Shown: positions 45,930 through 57,848, counted from the first letter of the stretch. The stretch: DNA of 64,000 bases from Podocnemis expansa (GCA_007922195.1 ML681998.1:18733995-18797994); one strand, 5' to 3'. A program made the numbers and translations. The notes: a model not told the origin generated them from the sequence alone.

Positions 45930-46241
45930 CAACAGTTCCCAGCCTTTTCCTTTATGTGGACAACTACATAGTCATTGAAAGCTTTTGCAGACCAACACGT
46001 AAGCAAGCCATTTTAAACCTTTTTAATATTTCCTATGTCTGATGGGAGTCAAACTTGTATAGAAAAGGGTATTAAAAATGCAGCTATTTCTAATAATTTA
46101 TTACGCCCACTCACAAACGTATTGTACTCATTACAGTACATTTTCCTGAAGTAATTATCTTTCCCCCCTCAACCCCATGGACCACCTCCAGGATCCTCAC
46201 AGACCACCAGTGGTCCACAGACCAGAGGTTGGGAACCACTG
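45930..46241. mobile_element. hAT MITE, CAGTGGTTCCCAACCT type
   Basis: The ends CAACAGTTCCCAGCCTTTT and GAGGTTGGGAACCACTG are inverted. The 8-bp flanks are identical: CTCTACAG at 45922-45929 and 46242-46249. Confidence 0.92.
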
Positions 46242-46249
46242 CTCTACAG

Positions 46250-49026
46250 GCACAGAAACAATTAGCAGTCCAACCAATGTGTCCACTGTTAGCCCTTCAG
46301 GCATCAATGGAAAAGACGTGGGTCTGATTCTTAAGGCTGATCTCTCTCTTTGGGGCTAAGGAATACAGTTCGTGAAGCCAACAAAGTACTGTGCATCTCA
46401 CAGCAACACAGCAAACCATAACACTGATGGACAAATAAGCTTCCATTTGGGCCTCTTTTGCACAAGGAAAGTCTGACCGAGACCAGGCCCCAAAAGACAA
46501 AAGAGGGGAGAAGTCCTGAGACCAAAACTAAAGTTTTAGGGTTTTTAGTTTCCTGATTTTAACAACTTCCCTCCACTCAGGCTGTCTTGTTGCACTCCAT
46601 CTGTCACTAAACACCATAAGGCAGGATTTTGCCTTCACTCCTGTGACTGGCAGGTCTGGAGGCATTGCAGGTATGTGGTATTCAATGTGCACAGCCTATG
46701 AGAGAAGGCTGACTCATCTCTATCTGCCTGAGGCAAACTTCTGGCATCAAGCTGCAATTCTCCATGGGAAGCTGGCAAAGTGAACATTTAGGGCCTAATT
46801 CTGCACTGTCTGGTACCTTGCACTATAATTGACACATGTGCAGAGACAGTTCGAAAGTTAGCCCTTAACACCCACCCTTGACAAGGATTAAGTGACAACA
46901 CAAAGTGCCAGGCAGTGGAGATGCCAGCCCATTTTGTTATCCTGTTGCTCAACTCGTTCTCCTGTAATCCTGACACTTGGTATCAGTTGCTTCTATGATA
47001 TGTTCATCCAGGCCAATGCATTCCAGCATGTGACTGATTACACAGAGGTATTCTGATGTTTCCATGATTGATATCTGGCATCAGTCTTTCAGGTTAATCA
47101 GACTGGCTTCATTACAGCATCCCTGGGAAAGGAATAACTTTTCAGACACTTGTTAAAAGAATATTTTCCACTCCTTCAATAACATCTCAGTTAACTTCTT
47201 AACAATGCAAGAGTATAAATTCCTAGCAAGGCATCAACCCATTCCAGGCAGCTAAAGGTCTGATTTTCAGAGGTGCTGTGCTCTCATGACTCCACGTCAT
47301 ATCAACTTGAAGTATAAGTTTTCAGAACCTTTGTAAATCAGGTCCTAAAGACCTTGTGCCTGTTAAGGTATCGATTGAGTGATTTCTTTTCAGAGAGAGA
47401 ATTCCAGGAAGAAATGAGCTTCAGCCAGCTCCTCTGCCAATAAACAAATACCTGGTGCTGTGTGCAAAGTTCCCTCATGGCCACTTGTCTAACTGAGAAG
47501 CAATGATGTAACATAACACAGAAGTTCTTTTGTCTGTCCCATCCTGCATACTGTGCTCAGCATGGCTTTTCCACAGAAGACAGTGGCATTTAGTTAGATG
47601 TTGTGGTCAGCATCTGACGCACTTATGCTGTGGAAATTCCTGAGTGATTAGCTCAGTCACCTAGAAGAAATGAGACAGACAATGCCCTGCAGAGTGGAAT
47701 GAGCCCTCATGGACTGATGCTAAATTAGCGAGCAGTGTTAGTGTTAAGCCATTAGCTAGCAGTGTTTAGTGTTAAACCTTCTCTGCATTATGCTGCTCAT
47801 GAATACTCTGTAGCTATGTCAGGATTTTTTTTTTCCATGTGAGTGAGGCAAATCTATAGCAATTCTATAGAATTCTAGTGGTATCTAGCTGAGATCAGAA
47901 CTCATGCATGTGATTTTCAGAAATAACTGATGCAACAACATGAAAGGAAGTTGCAGACGTCCTTAAAGGCATCAGCTTGTGACTCACAAACACTTGAAGT
48001 ACTGCTTCAGAAAAGTGCACTAAAGTTCATGGCTTCACTATTTATGTAATAACAGTGTCAGGAATCAAGATCTGTGACAGAATCAGTCTTCGAGCCGCCT
48101 AAGAAGTGAAGCTGGCCTGTAGTGGGCTGCCCGATTAGAAAGATCAGCAGATAATCCCGGCAGCTGTGCAGAAGGCTTGCCCACAGCTGCAGTGGTTCTT
48201 TGTTCCCAGTCATATTCCAGTCTTGCCCCTGCCTTGTCTCATTCCACATAAGCTGTTGCTGACCCTTAGCTCTGATTTCTGAGTTCAGCTCTGACCACTG
48301 GGTTCTGACTCTGGCTGTGAGCATTGGCTTGGGAAGCTGGCCTGTGGCTCCGTTTCTAACCCTCATCTCCAATTCCTGGCTAGCAACTCCTGCTCCAACC
48401 ACTAGGCACGACCACCCACATGCTGGTCACTGACATTAAGGCAGATGAGAATGAAAAAAATAATCATTTTATTTTTCAAGGCCAAGATTTTCAATCTTGA
48501 GTGCCTGAAATGAGCCACTTTAATGACACCTATGGATTCAGGAGTCTAAATGGAGGCATCCATAGCTGAACATTCCTGACAATTTGAAAAAATGCCTTGC
48601 CTCCTGAAACATGCAGACACTGCATAGAGTATTAACCTACAACAATGGGAAACTATTTACAAGAAAAGCAATAAAATAGGCTTTTCCAATTAGTACAAAA
48701 GTCTCTAACATTGATAATTGAACTCTAAATTATGCAGACTGAAAGTCCCCAAAATAATACACAAAAAAAGTTTCAGTTCCTCAGTGTGGTCATACTGTGC
48801 TCAGCATAGGCTCTGATGGAGGTGACAAAAGTGGTTTTATCCTACTTTTGCACCTCATCTTATTCTCAGGCCAGGTAAGTCCCTCCTTAAACCTAGATGC
48901 AAGTCAGAGCAGCCTCAGGGTTACTCTAATGACTGTCATCAGCCCCAAGGGGCTGTATTAGCAGCTGAAAATAGCTGGAATACATTTAGCTATGCCCCTT
49001 TGATCCTGTCACATCCTGGCTACACC
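46250..49026. other. Intergenic stretch
   Basis: About 2.8 kb without a recognisable gene or repeat. Confidence 0.45.
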
Positions 49027-49034
49027 TCCTAGGC

Positions 49035-49243
49035 CAGGACTCTCAAACACGTGGCCTGTGGGCTGCACGCAGTCTTAAAGCTATTTCCTGTGGCCCACAA
49101 CAACACTATTGTTACCAATATTTCCAATATTGTTTTATGATAAGGTTTCAGTGGTGCGGCCCTGAGGCTAACGTACTAGTCCTCCTGCGGCCCTGTACTA
49201 GTTGTCATGCGGTCCTCGTGGTGATTTGAGTTTGAGACCCCTG
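49035..49243. mobile_element. hAT MITE, CAGGGGTCTCAAAC family, copy 4
   Basis: The ends CAGGACTCTCAAACAC and GTTTGAGACCCCTG are inverted. The flanks TCCTAGGC (49027-49034) and TCTTAGGC (49244-49251) match at seven of eight. Confidence 0.9.
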
Positions 49244-49318
49244 TCTTAGGCTGTAGAGCTGTTACATCAACCCTATGCTATATATGAAATCTATCTATGC
49301 GAGAGAGATTTTCTGGGG

Positions 49319-49795
49319 CAGCGATTCCCAACCTTTTCAGTAACATGGCACACTTCAATGAGACAAATAATTCCATGGCACACCCACTTTTTCCAGCTAA
49401 ATTGATTGCTCGTAAACATCACATTTACTTATATTTACTATAGTTACAATCTTACTAGAGAGTTTTGTGCCACAGTGCCTGCAACAAGCTAAAGAACAGC
49501 CAAATGCATTAATGTTTCAAATCCACTGGAAAAAAATACACATCATCTCAACTTTGCTTTTTGGACAGCCTGTGTTTAGAATGTTTCTGTTTTAGAATTG
49601 AAAGACACTTTTAATTTGATGATTAATTTTCATGAGTTTTACGAATTGTAATTTTGGTTGGATAAACTACTATTTATGATGAAACAATGTTTGTTTTACA
49701 CTGATTTTCATTACCTTTGTACAAAATTTCATGGCACACTTAGACAGTTCTCCCAGCACACCAGTGAGCCATGGCACATTGGTTAAAAAACACTG
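49319..49795. mobile_element. hAT MITE, second CAGTGGTTCCCAACCT-type copy
   Basis: The ends CAGCGATTCCCAACCTTTTC and TTGGTTAAAAAACACTG are hAT-like. ATGGCACAC repeats occur at both sides of the body. The flanks (TTCTGGGG, CTCTTGGG) agree only partly. Confidence 0.6.
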
Positions 49796-50940
49796 CTCTT
49801 GGGGTTGGGGCTCCCTGGTTCAAAAGTGGCACAAAGGGACTGTAATGTAGCTGATAATCAGGGCTGTAATTCTTTTCCAGGTACTCAGATATAGAAGGGA
49901 TGATCACGACAGATACACAGCGAAGGCTTACACTACCCCTTCAAGTTTCACTTGGATAGTTGAATCCACTCTAACGCTAAGCAATAACGACATTGCCTTA
50001 AATCAGTGGGTACAGTATATCTCTCTTTAATTTACTTTTTTTGCTTTCTGAGATGGTAATGTAGCAACAACAGAAGTACCAGATAGAAGAATGTTGACAG
50101 AATCCCTTTTTAAGAGGGATAGCAGTCACACCTTTCACATTTTTAACTCACTTCTTACTTAATGAATCTCTTTCTAAAGTAAGTGAAGTCAGTGGGAATT
50201 CTGACTGAGTAAGGACTGAGTTGAAATCCTAACCAGTTCATTGTGCAGAGCATGTAGTTAGAGTGACAGAAGCAGGCCAGGTTAGCTTCTCTTTAGAGGA
50301 CATCTTTCTGGCGGCCAGCCTCCTGGATAGCCAACAAGAACATGGATGAATAACACTGAGCAAAACCTAAGAGTTCTTTATATGAATTACCATTCATGGG
50401 AAAAATATGAACCTTCATGGAAAGAGGCAAGGGCAAATTGTGACAATGGCCAAGGACCACCATCGTTTATAAATCCAGCGATTGAGTATCTAAATAATGA
50501 CTGAGTTAAAAAGTGAGTAAAGCCTTCAGATTTGGGCCACAGTTTTTTGCCTACAGTAGGGCAGAGACCATCTGTGCACATTCTTCTAGCTTTGATCTAT
50601 ATGCATATTTAAAGAAAGAGGACATTTCTGTGAATAACTACATTAATGCAATATTGTGAGTGAGGATTTACTCGTGATTCAGGAAATACTGTGTTTGAGC
50701 GTAACATACATGGTGACACCACATACAGTGACACTAAATAATATGCATATACAATAGGGCCAAGATACAGTTGCTGGAGAATCCATAAGTTATCCAAAAT
50801 GTTAAATTGACTGACTCGTGTGCTTATGAAATACCAAGCAGAATGCTTAATCAGTGTAGTGTTTTTATTTAATAGCTCTCTGGGAGAAAACCTCTGATTG
50901 CAGTTCCCATGCCAACTGCAGGACTGTGACACATTTGCAA
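49796..50940. other. Intergenic stretch upstream of ODF1
   Basis: About 1.1 kb without a recognisable repeat or gene. Confidence 0.45.
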
Positions 50941-50945
50941 GCTGA

Positions 50946-50960
50946 TGATGTCATAAAATG
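50946..50960 (+). promoter_or_regulatory. Candidate ODF1 core promoter: CRE-like site and TATA-like box
   Basis: TGATGTCA (50946-50953) is one base from the palindromic CRE TGACGTCA and is followed at once by CATAAAAT. It lies about 150 bp before the ODF1 start codon. CREM-driven CRE sites are known in spermatid genes. Function here is inferred from position and sequence only. Confidence 0.35.
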
Positions 50961-51100
50961 CCTGCTGGAATACAGCTAAAGCATCTGCAGTTTGTTTTTA
51001 AAACTAACTACTGGCCAGAGCTTGCAAGACAATTTTTTCCTTCACGAGTGCAAGTTATCAAAAGCTGTACTCGTAAGCTAATATGGTTTAAAGCTTTAAG

Positions 51101-51396
51101 ATGTCTTTGTGCTGTCGCTTCTTGGAAGATGCCAAGCGAGATTTGAAAAAGGCAGATAGAGAAATAAGGAGACAGATAAGACTGATGGACCTCCATCCAC
51201 ATTACCTGTGTGATACACATCTACATCCACACTGCCTATGCGATATACACCTGCATCCACAGTGTGTGTGTGAAATACACCCATATCCACACTGCCTGTG
51301 TGGTATACGCCCCCTCTGCTGCCGACCATCATGCCTCACAGTTTGGGAGAGAAAAGCCATTAAAGCGAAACTGGACGCAGAGCAAGAACTGGACAC
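51101..51396 (+). CDS. ODF1: ODF1 exon 1 (outer dense fibre protein 1)
   Basis: Codons 1-98 plus two bases. The start MSLCCRFLEDAKRDLKKADRE aligns by eye with the ODF1 N-terminus (short Cys patch, then a KKxDRE helix). Residues 31-70 are four 10-residue Cys/His repeats (LHPHCLCDIH type), also a 30-bp DNA tandem repeat, matching the Cys/Tyr/His-rich segment of mammalian ODF1. Then come CRPSCLTVWERKAIKAKLDAE and the strong donor GTAAGTGAG at 51397. ODF1 (HSPB10) is a small heat-shock-like structural protein of sperm-tail outer dense fibres, made in spermatids and disulphide cross-linked. Two coding exons, as in mammals. Confidence 0.9.
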
Positions 51397-52250
51397 GTAA
51401 GTGAGCTTATTATTAGCCTTCTATAACTAGTAGTACCTTTACACTGAATTAAGGAAAGGAATTTGACAGCTGGGTTTTGAGTAAAGCTGGAAAAGGGTAA
51501 ACCCAATAACAGACAAAACTCGACTTCAGAGGAATGTAGGAACTGAAAGAGGTTGAAAAAAACCTAATGACACAGAAGAGTGATTTTCAAACTATGGACT
51601 GGGACCAAGTACTTGGTTGCAGACCCTCAGGTACTGAGTCATGGAGCCATCCGCTGCCACTACCAAAAGACTGGAATGAATTGCTGAAAGATGTAACTGT
51701 CGGATTGTGGGCAGAAATGATTTTTTTAGATTGGGTCCTGAGGACAAAGTTTGAAAACCACTGCCATAGATGTGGAGGTAGTTATATCAGCAGTGTTTCA
51801 GTGTTACATATTGTAGCCTTACTACAGAAAAGAAATAGAAATAGAAAATCATTTAAAAATACCAGAAGGTACAAATTTCACATCAGTTCATGAGTCAAAA
51901 AAAACCCTTGCTAATGAGACAGAATCATATTCATTAAGAGGTGGGGACTTTGATAGCATTTACTTAATACATTATTTTAATATATCTTGTTTAGCTGCAG
52001 CTTTTCCCCTTACACAAAATTTAATCTTGACTCACGGACCATCTGCAGCATCAATGCTCTGGCTGGAGTGAAGCAGCTGCCCGTCTCCCACAATGTGGGC
52101 CCAGAAGTGGTAGCCCCACCAGCCCGAAGTAGACACTGTCCACTCCTAGCGCTGCTTCTTTCCCCCACCCCTTTCTGACCTGCTTGGAGGCAGATGTGGC
52201 TCTTAGGCCAAAGTTTACACAAGCCTGAATCATCTTAGTTTGTATTATAG

Positions 52251-52695
52251 CAAGGGTGGTCAAACTTATGGAACTCAAGACCACACAAGTTGATTATTAA
52301 ACCTTCAAGAGCCACACTGAGGCATATAGCCATATTCTTTTACCTATTCCAAAATTACTAAGTTTAAAATTCATTGCACACTTTAATTTGATCATAAAAA
52401 GAGGACAAATATTGATCCTGCTAATATCAGATTCTAATAATTACTTAAGGTTACCATGAAAATTAGGCCTATACAGTAAAAACTTAGCTGCTGCTCAGTG
52501 TAAAAAGACTGCAGGCTAGTGGTGAGTTTTTTAAAATCCTGACCATGCCGTGCTTCTCCCCACAACCCCAACCCCCTCCTGAACTGCTAGGTTGGGGCTG
52601 CTTTCCTAAATTGATTTGTTGACATTCTTCTGGGAGCCACAATTTTTCATTCAAGAGCCACATTTGGCTCCCGAGCCGTAGTTTGGCCACACCTG
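52251..52695. mobile_element. hAT MITE in the ODF1 intron
   Basis: The ends CAAGGGTGGTCAAACTTATG and TAGTTTGGCCACACCTG are inverted. The 8-bp flanks are identical: TATTATAG at 52243-52250 and 52696-52703. The body includes GAGCCACATTTGGCTCC. Confidence 0.93.
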
Positions 52696-54136
52696 TATTA
52701 TAGGAATAACGTTCCTGGTGTTGGAGTTTGCAGGTAAAAAATTGCTACACTCATCAGACTTACTGTGTCTCGATTCTCATTTATAGTCCTGGATGCTCCT
52801 ACATCACACGCAGTATCTATTGAATTTGGTATCTTGTCCCATTTAGCTGTTGCATTTGAGATTGGGCTCTTCAGTTGGATATTTTGCAAATAGTTTGAAT
52901 GAAAATCCTGTTTTTGGTTGATTAGAATGTCATTTCACACTGCAAGAAGTGATTTTAATGGCCCAATTAGCCTTCATCCCACCATTGCCCGGACGACATT
53001 TAATTTTGTGTGTGAGTACCAGAAGTGTCTCTTGTACATCAATCACATTTAACAACATTTCTCACTTGAAAATGTAATTGTTTGTAAGTATTCATTTGAA
53101 AATGTAGGATGATTTGTTAAGTGGACATGCACTGGTGTCTATTGGCTAATGATGAGTGTTGACTGTTGTGTCTTTAGGGTGACAGAATGCTTCTTCTTCT
53201 TACTTGTCTCATCCTAACAAAACACAAACACTTGATTACTGAAGCACACAGATGTTTGTTCATTGATGGTGTAGCATATTCTACAAATGGTGTGCATCAA
53301 ACTATGCACCTGTCTCCCATCAAAACACAATAATAGACCTTGCACTTTGATTTGCTACTTTGTCCTCAAATAAATTTATTCTTATTCAAAGCTGTATATT
53401 CCACTTATCTTAATTTTGTTCTTGTTTTTCTGAAACTTTTCCTTAATCAAAGTGGCAATAAACTTGACATTCATACATTACTTTGTCAAATAACTGGCTA
53501 AAGATTTTTAGCTTACCAGGTGAGGAGCCTGCCCCCCTTCAATATGCTGGAAAGGGAGCTCTTGTGTACTTAAGCTTTTCTTTTACAAAGATAGTTCATA
53601 TTTTTCTATATAACACAATTCCTTGTGGGGGAGGGTCAGTTTTGTAATAATGTGGGATACAAAGTCTAGTGTTAACAATAAAAAAGAAATTAATTTGTTG
53701 TGGTGTTTAAAGTGTAGATCCTTCAGTGGAGCATTTAGTAACCAGGTCAAGAGATCTCCAATAAGCCAGCATTTTGTCATAACATGAATCTCTTTATAGT
53801 TTCCTCCTAAAACCACCAGATTCCTGCAAACCACCACCACATGTGCAAGTATATTCCTCTTGCCTCACAACCTCTCCAACAGAGCACCACCTTGGTAGCA
53901 AATATCTGATGGATCTTAATTAGACTCAAATGCCAACTACAGAGTAATTTATTTAAAAACTCTTTACACACTACACAAATTGAAGACGTTTGTTTCTCTC
54001 TTTTCCCACATAGGGTCCAACTTATCCAGATCAGTTTCTTTGTCCAAATCTCTTTGCTATCATTTCGTCTCAGTTCTTTTCTTATCAAACGCATTTTCAA
54101 TCAGAATTGTATGTATTTTACAAACTGTATCTTATA

Positions 54137-54757
54137 CAGGACCATCCCTGGGAGAGGGCAGAAACCAGGGTCAATCTGCTGGTGGGGGTCCCCACCACCC
54201 CGGCGCTGGGAGGGGCAGGTCAGAGGCAAGCCCACATTTGTGCTGCCCCCATGCCTCATGCCACTCCATGCATAGCAGGCTCTTCCTGCACAGGACAAGA
54301 GGGCTCTCAGCCCTACCCCATGTGCCCCAGGGACAGAAGCCCTGTTCAGGCCCCCAAGTCCCAGTGAGGGGCTGCAGGGGGTTGTTGGACTGGCCTGCAC
54401 CATGGCTGGATCAGAGGGGCTCTGGCCAGCACCCCATCCTCCCACTGGGGGGGGCTGAATGATGGCAAGGTGAAACATTTCATGCAGTGTTCCAGCCCAC
54501 CCCAATCCCAGCCGGCTGGTCTGCCTCACGAGGTGGGTCATGCCAGTGTGTGGCTGAGGCACTCTAGCGCTTGGGGGCAGACTGGCCAGCTGGGGGCAGG
54601 GTGGCGTGAAACACCGGGGGAAGCCTCTGGCCCTGGCCCCCCAGCTCAGTGCTGAATGGGTGCTGGAGGCAGCAGGGGATGGGGCAGGGCCTGCCAAACC
54701 ACAGGATCTGGAGCAATCACCCAACTCCCACCCCCTCACCTCCCAAGGATGGCTCTG
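54137..54757. mobile_element. GC-rich hAT-type MITE in the ODF1 intron
   Basis: The ends CAGGACCATCCCTGGGAG and CTCCCAAGGATGGCTCTG are inverted with few mismatches. The flanks ATCTTATA (54129-54136) and ATCTTATG (54758-54765) match at seven of eight. The open frames inside are compositional. Confidence 0.85.
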
Positions 54758-55048
54758 ATCTTATGTTCCATATTAATCCTGGGTGAACTCCTCAAATACT
54801 GTTAAAGGTCTAGATAAAGCCACCTCATATCCATATTTCATAATAAAATATCTGATCAGTAAATGCGGGGTCTTTATATTATTTATGTTACTACATACCT
54901 CTTGGTGCGATTTCAAACCAGGACCCGGGCACAGCTATCTGAACAAAGTAATCTCAGCTTTTACCCACAACACATAGTCACTCAGACATTTTCCAGGGAT
55001 ACTTTTCTGAGTACTAATGAAAGCAGCTCAGGGACCAGGCCTTGGGTG

Positions 55049-55402
55049 CAGTGTTCCCTTTAATTTTTCATAGGCTGTGTGCGCAAAGAATTTCTTTGGT
55101 GCAAATTTTTGGAACCAGTGTCCAAATTTGTGTGCACTCCAGTGAGTGTGGTCAAACATTTGAGTGCAACAAAGCAAAGGTGTATGATGCAAATAATGTC
55201 TAAATTTTATTTTGATATGGTGATGGAAATGATTTTATAAATTACAAAACCTTATTTGAAACATGCTACTTGAAATCGCCTTCGTGAAATAGCATAAAAA
55301 TCTTAGCACTGTTGAATTTTTTTGTGCGTGCTTTATTCTGTTGTGTGCGCGTTTCACAACTTGTGTACGCGCGCACACGCACACAGCTTAGAGGGAACAT
55401 AG
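55049..55402. mobile_element. hAT-type MITE 121 bp before ODF1 exon 2
   Basis: The ends CAGTGTTCCCTTTAAT and TTAGAGGGAACATAG are inverted. The 8-bp flanks are identical: CTTGGGTG at 55041-55048 and 55403-55410. The right part is rich in GTGTGCGC/GCGCACAC. Confidence 0.92.
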
Positions 55403-55523
55403 CTTGGGTGACACTAATTTCAAAAATTTGTCCAGAGCTTCTAAGGTGGCCTGGGTGAATGGGTGACTTTTTATTTTTAGTGACCTAAGTTTCTTTTCTT
55501 GTTTTTATTTCTTTTTATTGTAG

Positions 55524-55839
55524 CATACGAAGAAGAGTTAATAGGATGTTGAACTCATGCCATGATCATAAGGTTTTAGCTCTGATGGATGTTAAGGGAT
55601 TTAACCCTGAAGAAGTTACAGTGAAGGTGAAGGATGGGAAAGTCAAAGTTTCAGCTGAACATGAAGAGGAGCATAGGACCCTAAGAGGAAAAGAATACAA
55701 CTACACAAACCTTACCAAGGAGATCAGCTTGCCTCCAGGGGTGAATGAAGATGAGGTGACATACACTGTAGGACCTAACAGTCTGGTGAAGATTGAAACT
55801 CCACGCAAATGTTATCCTTGCCTTCTGAGTCTACTTTGA
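55524..55839 (+). CDS. ODF1: ODF1 exon 2 (alpha-crystallin domain)
   Basis: The acceptor TTTTTATTGTAG ends at 55523. The split codon AC|C joins exon 1 in frame (ELD-T-IRRRVNRML). The exon encodes the alpha-crystallin domain: LMDVKGFNPEEVTVKVKDG, KVKVSAEHEEE, the SLPPGVNEDEVTY block and LVKIETP. The stop is at 55837-55839, giving 203 residues in all. Mammalian ODF1 is longer because of a C-terminal Cys-Asn-Pro repeat tail. Here the chain ends KCYPCLLSLL, and no such repeats are readable just past the stop in any frame. AATAAA signals follow at 50-60 bases past 56000. Confidence 0.92.
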
Positions 55840-56049
55840 AGACAGTGGGCTCTGAGGTGCAGCAGTCATGCAGTACACACACCTAGTTCAAGCAACTCCT
55901 CCAATGTTTTTTTAACTACCTTTTAAGCATGAGCCGGCAACTGCTCTGACCGGTGTAGAAACAAACAATAGTGCTGCAAAACTACTTGTTTGAGTGCAAG
56001 TCTTCTGGTTTCATTTTGAACGGTTTCTTGTTACTTTGTCAGCAGTCAA

Positions 56050-56131
56050 AATAAATAGGAATGTTTTGCCGTACGAAACTAGCCATTTGTTTAGAAATGT
56101 ATTAAACTGTGCTAACTTATTAAATAATAAA
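56050..56131 (+). terminator. ODF1 polyadenylation signals
   Basis: Canonical AATAAA at 56050-56055 and again at 56126-56131, about 210 and 290 bases past the stop codon, before the CR1 at 56185. Confidence 0.6.
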
Positions 56132-56184
56132 AGATCCACACAGATTGTGTAATTCAAGAAGGTAGCATTACCACTGTTCACAGT

Positions 56185-57566
56185 TTCATTGAATCATAGA
56201 ATCATAGGGTTGGAGGGGACCTCATAGGTCATCTAGTCCAACCCCCTGCCACAGGCAGGACCACTCCCACTAAACCATCCCAGTCATGGTTTTGTCCAGC
56301 CAGGCCTTAAACACCTCCAAAGATGGGGACTCCACCACCTTCCTAGGCAGCTCATACCAATGCTTCACCACTCACCTAGTAAAAAAGTTTTTTCTAATAT
56401 CCAGCCTCAACCTCCTTAACCGTAACTTGAGACCATTGCTCCTTGTTCTATCCTCTGTTACCACCGAGAACAGTCGAGCTCCATCTTCCTTAGAGCATCC
56501 CTTCAAGTAGTTGAAGGTTGCTATCAAATCCCCCCTCAATCTTCTCTTCTGCAGACTAAATAAGCCTAATGCTTTCAGTCTTTCCTCATAGGGCTTGTGC
56601 TCCAGCCCTTTTATCATTTTGGTTGCCCTCCACTGGACTCTCTCTAGCATGTCCCTTTTCTTTTTTGTAGTGGCGAGCCCAAAACTGAACACAGTATTCT
56701 AGATGTGGCCTTACCAGTGCAGAATAGAGAAGAATGATCACATCCCTTGATCTGCTGGTAACACTTCTTTTGATGCAGCCCAGTATGCCATTGGCCTTTT
56801 TGGCCACAAGAGCACACTGCTGACTCATATCCAGCTTCCCATCCACCATGACCCCCCAGGTCCTTTTCTACACTGCTGCTACTTAGCTGAATGTTCCCCA
56901 GCCTGTAGCAGTGCATGGGGTTTTTCCGTCCCAAGTGCAGGATTTTACACTTCTCCTTATTGAACCTCCTAAGATTTCTATTGGCCCACTGTTCCAATTT
57001 ATCTAGGTCTCCCTGAATCCTGTCCTTGCCCTCCAACGTGTCTACTGTTCCCCCCAGCTTGGTGTCATCCGCAAACTTACTGAGAGTGCAGTCTATTCCA
57101 TCATCCAGATCATTGATGAAAATGCTGAACAGAAACGGCCCCAGGACCGACCCCTGGGGCACACCACTCGTTACTGGTTGCCAGCTAGACATGGATCCAT
57201 TGATTCCTACACGCTGAAACCGTTGATCTAGCCAGTTTTCTATCCACCCTATAGTCCACCTATCCAACCCATACTTCCTTAATTTGCCAATGAGAATGCT
57301 GTGGGAAACTGTATCAAAAGCCTTGCTAAAATCAAGGTATATCACATCAACGGATCTTCCTGCATCCAGAAAACCAGTCATCTGATCATAGAAGGAAATG
57401 AGATTGGTCAGGCATGATTTACCCTTGGTAAATCCATGCTGACTGTTGATTAAGGTCGGAAGGGAATCGGGACCATCATGATTGTCTAGTAGTCTGACAT
57501 CCTGCATAAAATGGGCCATAGTATTTCCCTCAATAATTCCTGCCTCAAATCCCATAGTTTCCATCT
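56185..57566 (-). mobile_element. CR1 LINE, 3' portion with RT, minus strand
   Basis: The 3' end is at 56185 (reverse complement of ATTCTATGATTCAATG). The 56644-57564 frame starts near QHGFTKGKSCLTNLISFYDQM and contains VIYLDFSKAFDTVSH, SGVPQGSVLGPFLFSIFIND and the catalytic KFADDTKLGG (intact). Frameshifts follow near 56850 (after EKDLG) and 56690, and the rest is read in frames 56586-56849 and 56372-56692 ([20 protein letters not shown]). The 5' part is missing. CR1 is the main sauropsid LINE. Confidence 0.93.
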
Positions 57567-57848
57567 GAGCTATAGCATATCTTTTAGAAAAACATGCAGT
57601 CTTGATTTAAAGGCATCAAAGGATGGGAAATCCATCATATCCTTAGGTAAATTGTTCCACTGGTTAATCATTGTCTGTTATTTCCAGTATGAATGTCTAG
57701 CTTCAGCTTCCAGCCTATGGATCTCCTCCTTCTGTTAAAAAGCCATCTGCTATCAGAAATCTCCTCACTATGTAGGTGATCAAGTCACCTATTGCCTTTC
57801 TATGGGGAACCTAAATAGACTGAGCCACCTCCATTTCTTACTATAAGG
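57567..57848 (-). mobile_element. Older CR1-like 3' end, right part beyond a hAT insertion
   Basis: The + strand reads TCTTGATTTAAAGGCATC, ATTGTTCCACTGGTTAATC and AGATTTCTG-type segments, a diverged reverse-complement CR1-like 3' region. Its upstream continuation is at 59033-59200. Confidence 0.6.

Larger units (their letters stand above)
51397..55523 (+). other. ODF1 intron (4.1 kb)
   Basis: Bounded by GTAAGTGAG and a pyrimidine-rich tract ending TATTGTAG. It holds three short hAT-type insertions (52251-52695, 54137-54757, 55049-55402). 53580-54136 has broken minus frames without a firm match. Confidence 0.85.

Noticed and set aside
48058..48402. 114-codon minus frame
   Set aside because: No recognisable domain, splice context or repeat; chance opening is likely.
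53807..54100. 97-codon minus frame with CVVCKEFLNK, resembling a BED-type finger
   Set aside because: The Cys/His spacing does not fit well and the neighbouring frame (53583-53840) shows no transposase blocks; too weak to call.
54101..54739. 212-codon minus frame in the ODF1 intron
   Set aside because: It lies within the GC-rich hAT-type element 54137-54757 and has no domain.
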